DNA from: Sporopachydermia quercuum
Lineage: Eukaryota > Ascomycota > Sporopachydermiomycetes > Sporopachydermiales > Sporopachydermiaceae
Length of the DNA stretch: 64,000 bases
Assembly: GCA_001599295.1 (NCBI GenBank)
Contig: BCGN01000001.1
Span: forward strand, 806,001-870,000
Reading direction: 5' to 3'
The position numbers and the translations under genes are program-made. Positions within the stretch are counted from its first letter, which is position 1; each line of letters opens with the position of its first letter. Below, piece by piece: positions 61,901 to 64,000 of this stretch. The notes under the pieces are model-generated. The model did no database searches and had not been told where the DNA came from. It saw only the letters and a list, made by a program, of their open reading frames with translations.

Positions 61901-64000
61901 ACGAAAATATCATTAGTTGGTCTGAAATTATTTTGATCTCTTGTGGTCAAGGTATCATTTTATTTCGAACAATTCAGCATTGCGAATATACACAAGATCT
62001 TTCAATACTACCTCGCATGATAAAAATGACACTGTCCAGTTGGATTTCATCTATTCAACGACATAGCTTCAGGGGGTTCATAAATGACACTTTTTGAACT
62101 TTTTTACTTACCGGTAATTATTTTCGATCGCTCTAACTATTTTTTTTCCATATTTTCTAACGAGAGTATTGAATTCTCCTTTACAATTTGTTTATGGGTA
62201 ATAGAATCAGATCAAATAGGTATTTACTAGAATTCATTTGTGAGGAGTAGCCAATTGCCTTGTCAAATGGATTGTTACAGTGGTCTACTAATTGGTTTAA
62301 ATGATTGAAGTAGCTAAGGGGACATACTTATTGAGCCTATTGAACGCTCAGATCTAGTGAACAAATAGTGTAATAATTACTTCAAAGATCATCATACTTT
62401 TAGGATAGAATTAATGTTAACTATCCTTTGTAAAGGAGGTCGGATTTTCATTATTGTTCATGGCACCAAAAATCCCATAATCAAAATACCGGCTGAAAAA
62501 ACTCTGGAACTAAACTATTGAACATGGGGATGTTCACTACCGGATGCTCATCTATTTCTCATCTAAAAAACAAAAGTAAAAGACGTAAACAAAGCACTGC
62601 TTTCTATTTATTTCAAAAATGTTTATATTTGTTTTTCCAAGAACATTTGACAACCTATGAAAATTTCTCCTCCCTGGACTGAATTGTTTCCGCCAAATCA
62701 CATGAAATGAGAATAAAGTTTTCATTTTTCAACCTAACTTACATATATAAAAACGCTCTCTTGGTTAAGTTTTTATGAATAGCAAGTAACCCAAGTATAA
62801 GAAATATACAATGATACTGTTTTTTTCTTTTTTTCCTTCAAGCTCCTTCAATGTGCTATCTTTAACCTGAAGATAGGAACCAATCCATTTTCAACTTCTA
62901 TTTCTGCTTTTTCAAACTTGGTTAATGAACTAATTTCAAGAAGTAGGGAAAACTTACTTACAGTTCAACTAAAAATCAAACTAAATCAGACTAAAATTTG
63001 TCTTGACAGTCAAAGAATTAAACTTTCAAGACCGTTTTGATTATTTTACGATTTCTCACTACCAAATAGCTTTAAATTAGGTTCAACTGCATAAGACCTT
63101 AACTTTAATGATATTTGAAAAGCCTTCGGCTTGGTTCAGCATTTCAATAAGTAATTATGGTACGTAGCAATAAATCAAACAAGAACTAATTATTTTTTAT
63201 TTGATTTGCTTGACTAATCAATTATGTAATTACTGAAAAATTTTGTTGAGTGCCTTGAAATCGACGGTCGTTGAGAGCCAGTGAGGTTAAATAAACAATA
63301 AAGTTTCCCTGTCACATTTTCACACTTTCAATGATGATAATATTTACATCAGTTCATAGTAAAAAAAAAGAATAGAAAAGTAAGCTAAAGTTATGTTAAT
63401 CTAACAACATTATAATATTAGAAGTTGCAAGTTAATCTACAGATTACGAACTAGTCATGAGGGGTTTCGTTGTTGATCACACTGAGCTGCTGATTATTAT
63501 ATCAACCTGTTACAATGAACTTTATGAAATACAGATATTTGAGTCATCGTTGTTTCTCCACAAACTATTCATTTCAATTAAAAGGGTGAAAAATCCGTTT
63601 TTAATTCAATTATTTACTCTCAAGTTCCGATCAAAGCACTCCCAGTCTCTCTAGAGATCCGGAATTTTAGCGTACTTTTGATAGAACCCTCAGAAATTGC
63701 ACTTAGCTAAATCAGTATAAATAATTGGATTTTCCGGTGTCTTCAAGATTTCCGAAGTTCCTACAGTCAGACTTCCTTTTTGCTCCAAGGAGAAAGAGCA
63801 TGTTTTGAGGAGAGTTGAAGAAAGAGGCTCATTGCCAAATTCAATTATTAGATATTGCTCGCTTTATAAGAGATCTTTACATTTAAACGGTTGCGAATAG
63901 GAATCAGTTCAAGAGAAGAATTTAGTTAACATCTAAAAGTTTCTCTCACCGTTTACCAGTTATTTTTTAAGTTTCCTTGCGCAGTCCGATACCTATTACA

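Larger units (their letters stand above)
58380..64000. other. 5.6-kb gene-free region to the window end
   Basis: No frame longer than about 85 codons, and none with family features, was found in this AT-rich stretch. It contains a perfect inverted repeat (60807-60894) and a degenerate tandem array (61261 to about 61900), listed separately. It could be a centromeric or origin region, hold a long noncoding RNA, or simply be the upstream region of a gene beyond the window. No tRNA or transposon was recognised. Confidence 0.5.

Noticed and set aside
62684-62704. TTGTTTCCG next to ATCACATG, resembling CDEIII and CDEI of point centromeres
   Set aside because: The two boxes are nearly adjacent, with no 80-90-bp AT-rich CDEII between them, and point centromeres are known only from Saccharomycetaceae and close kin. 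Likely chance.

Overview
This is a gene-dense stretch of a nuclear chromosome from a budding yeast (Saccharomycotina). The protein set is typical of yeast: Hac1, Mrd1, Lhp1, Pol12, Rvs161, Gal83/Sip2-type, Trs65, Rna1 and a GatC/Gtf1-like protein. Genes lie on both strands. At least five of them carry short GT-AG spliceosomal introns (about 50-230 nt) with CTAAC/CTAAT branch points near the 3' site. At several positions of the AP-2 alpha protein where I recall leucine being invariant, the codon is CTG. The code is therefore most likely standard (CTG = Leu), not that of a CUG-Ser yeast. Spliced housekeeping genes, an OCRL-type phosphatase and a compact PLD-type gene suggest a lineage outside Saccharomycetaceae. 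I cannot name the species.

Layout. 0-4 kb: 3' end of RPL13, an intron-bearing acidic P1 ribosomal protein gene and SIP5. 4.8-7.1 kb: an unrecognised serine-rich protein with two C-terminal membrane segments. 7.1-10.3 kb: a long gene-free stretch ahead of HAC1. 10.3-15 kb: HAC1, with a predicted 20-nt Ire1-type non-spliceosomal intron, and APL3 (AP-2 alpha, three exons). 15.3-24.7 kb: a PLP-homeostasis protein, IST2, POL12, LHP1 and TES1. 26-31 kb: a Snf1-kinase beta subunit, RVS161, a GatC/Gtf1-like protein and the mitochondrial rhomboid PCP1. 31.5-37.6 kb: MRD1, a three-exon PSI1/CST26-type acyltransferase and RNA1. 39.5-46.7 kb: a four-exon phospholipase D, MBF1 and TRS65. 47-58.4 kb: an OCRL-like inositol 5-phosphatase, the two-exon MRPS35 and CHC1. 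58.4-64 kb: 5.6 kb with no credible gene, holding a perfect 31-bp inverted repeat and a worn tandem array of about 140-180-bp units.

Functional themes. Membrane traffic and lipids are heavily represented: CHC1, APL3, RVS161, TRS65, the 5-phosphatase, the PLD, the acyltransferase, IST2 and TES1. Clathrin heavy chain, AP-2 alpha and Rvs161 act in endocytosis. Translation and ribosome assembly are represented by RPL13, RPP1, MRD1, MRPS35 and LHP1. Two proteins connected to Snf1 kinase (SIP5 and the beta subunit) each have a Met-Gly-Asn start.

The most striking element is HAC1. Two stem-loops with 7-nt CNGCNGN loops lie 20 nt apart, and removing the 20 nt between the predicted cuts replaces a Ser/Thr-rich tail with an acidic-hydrophobic one. 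No tRNA, rRNA, CRISPR array or recognisable mobile element was seen.
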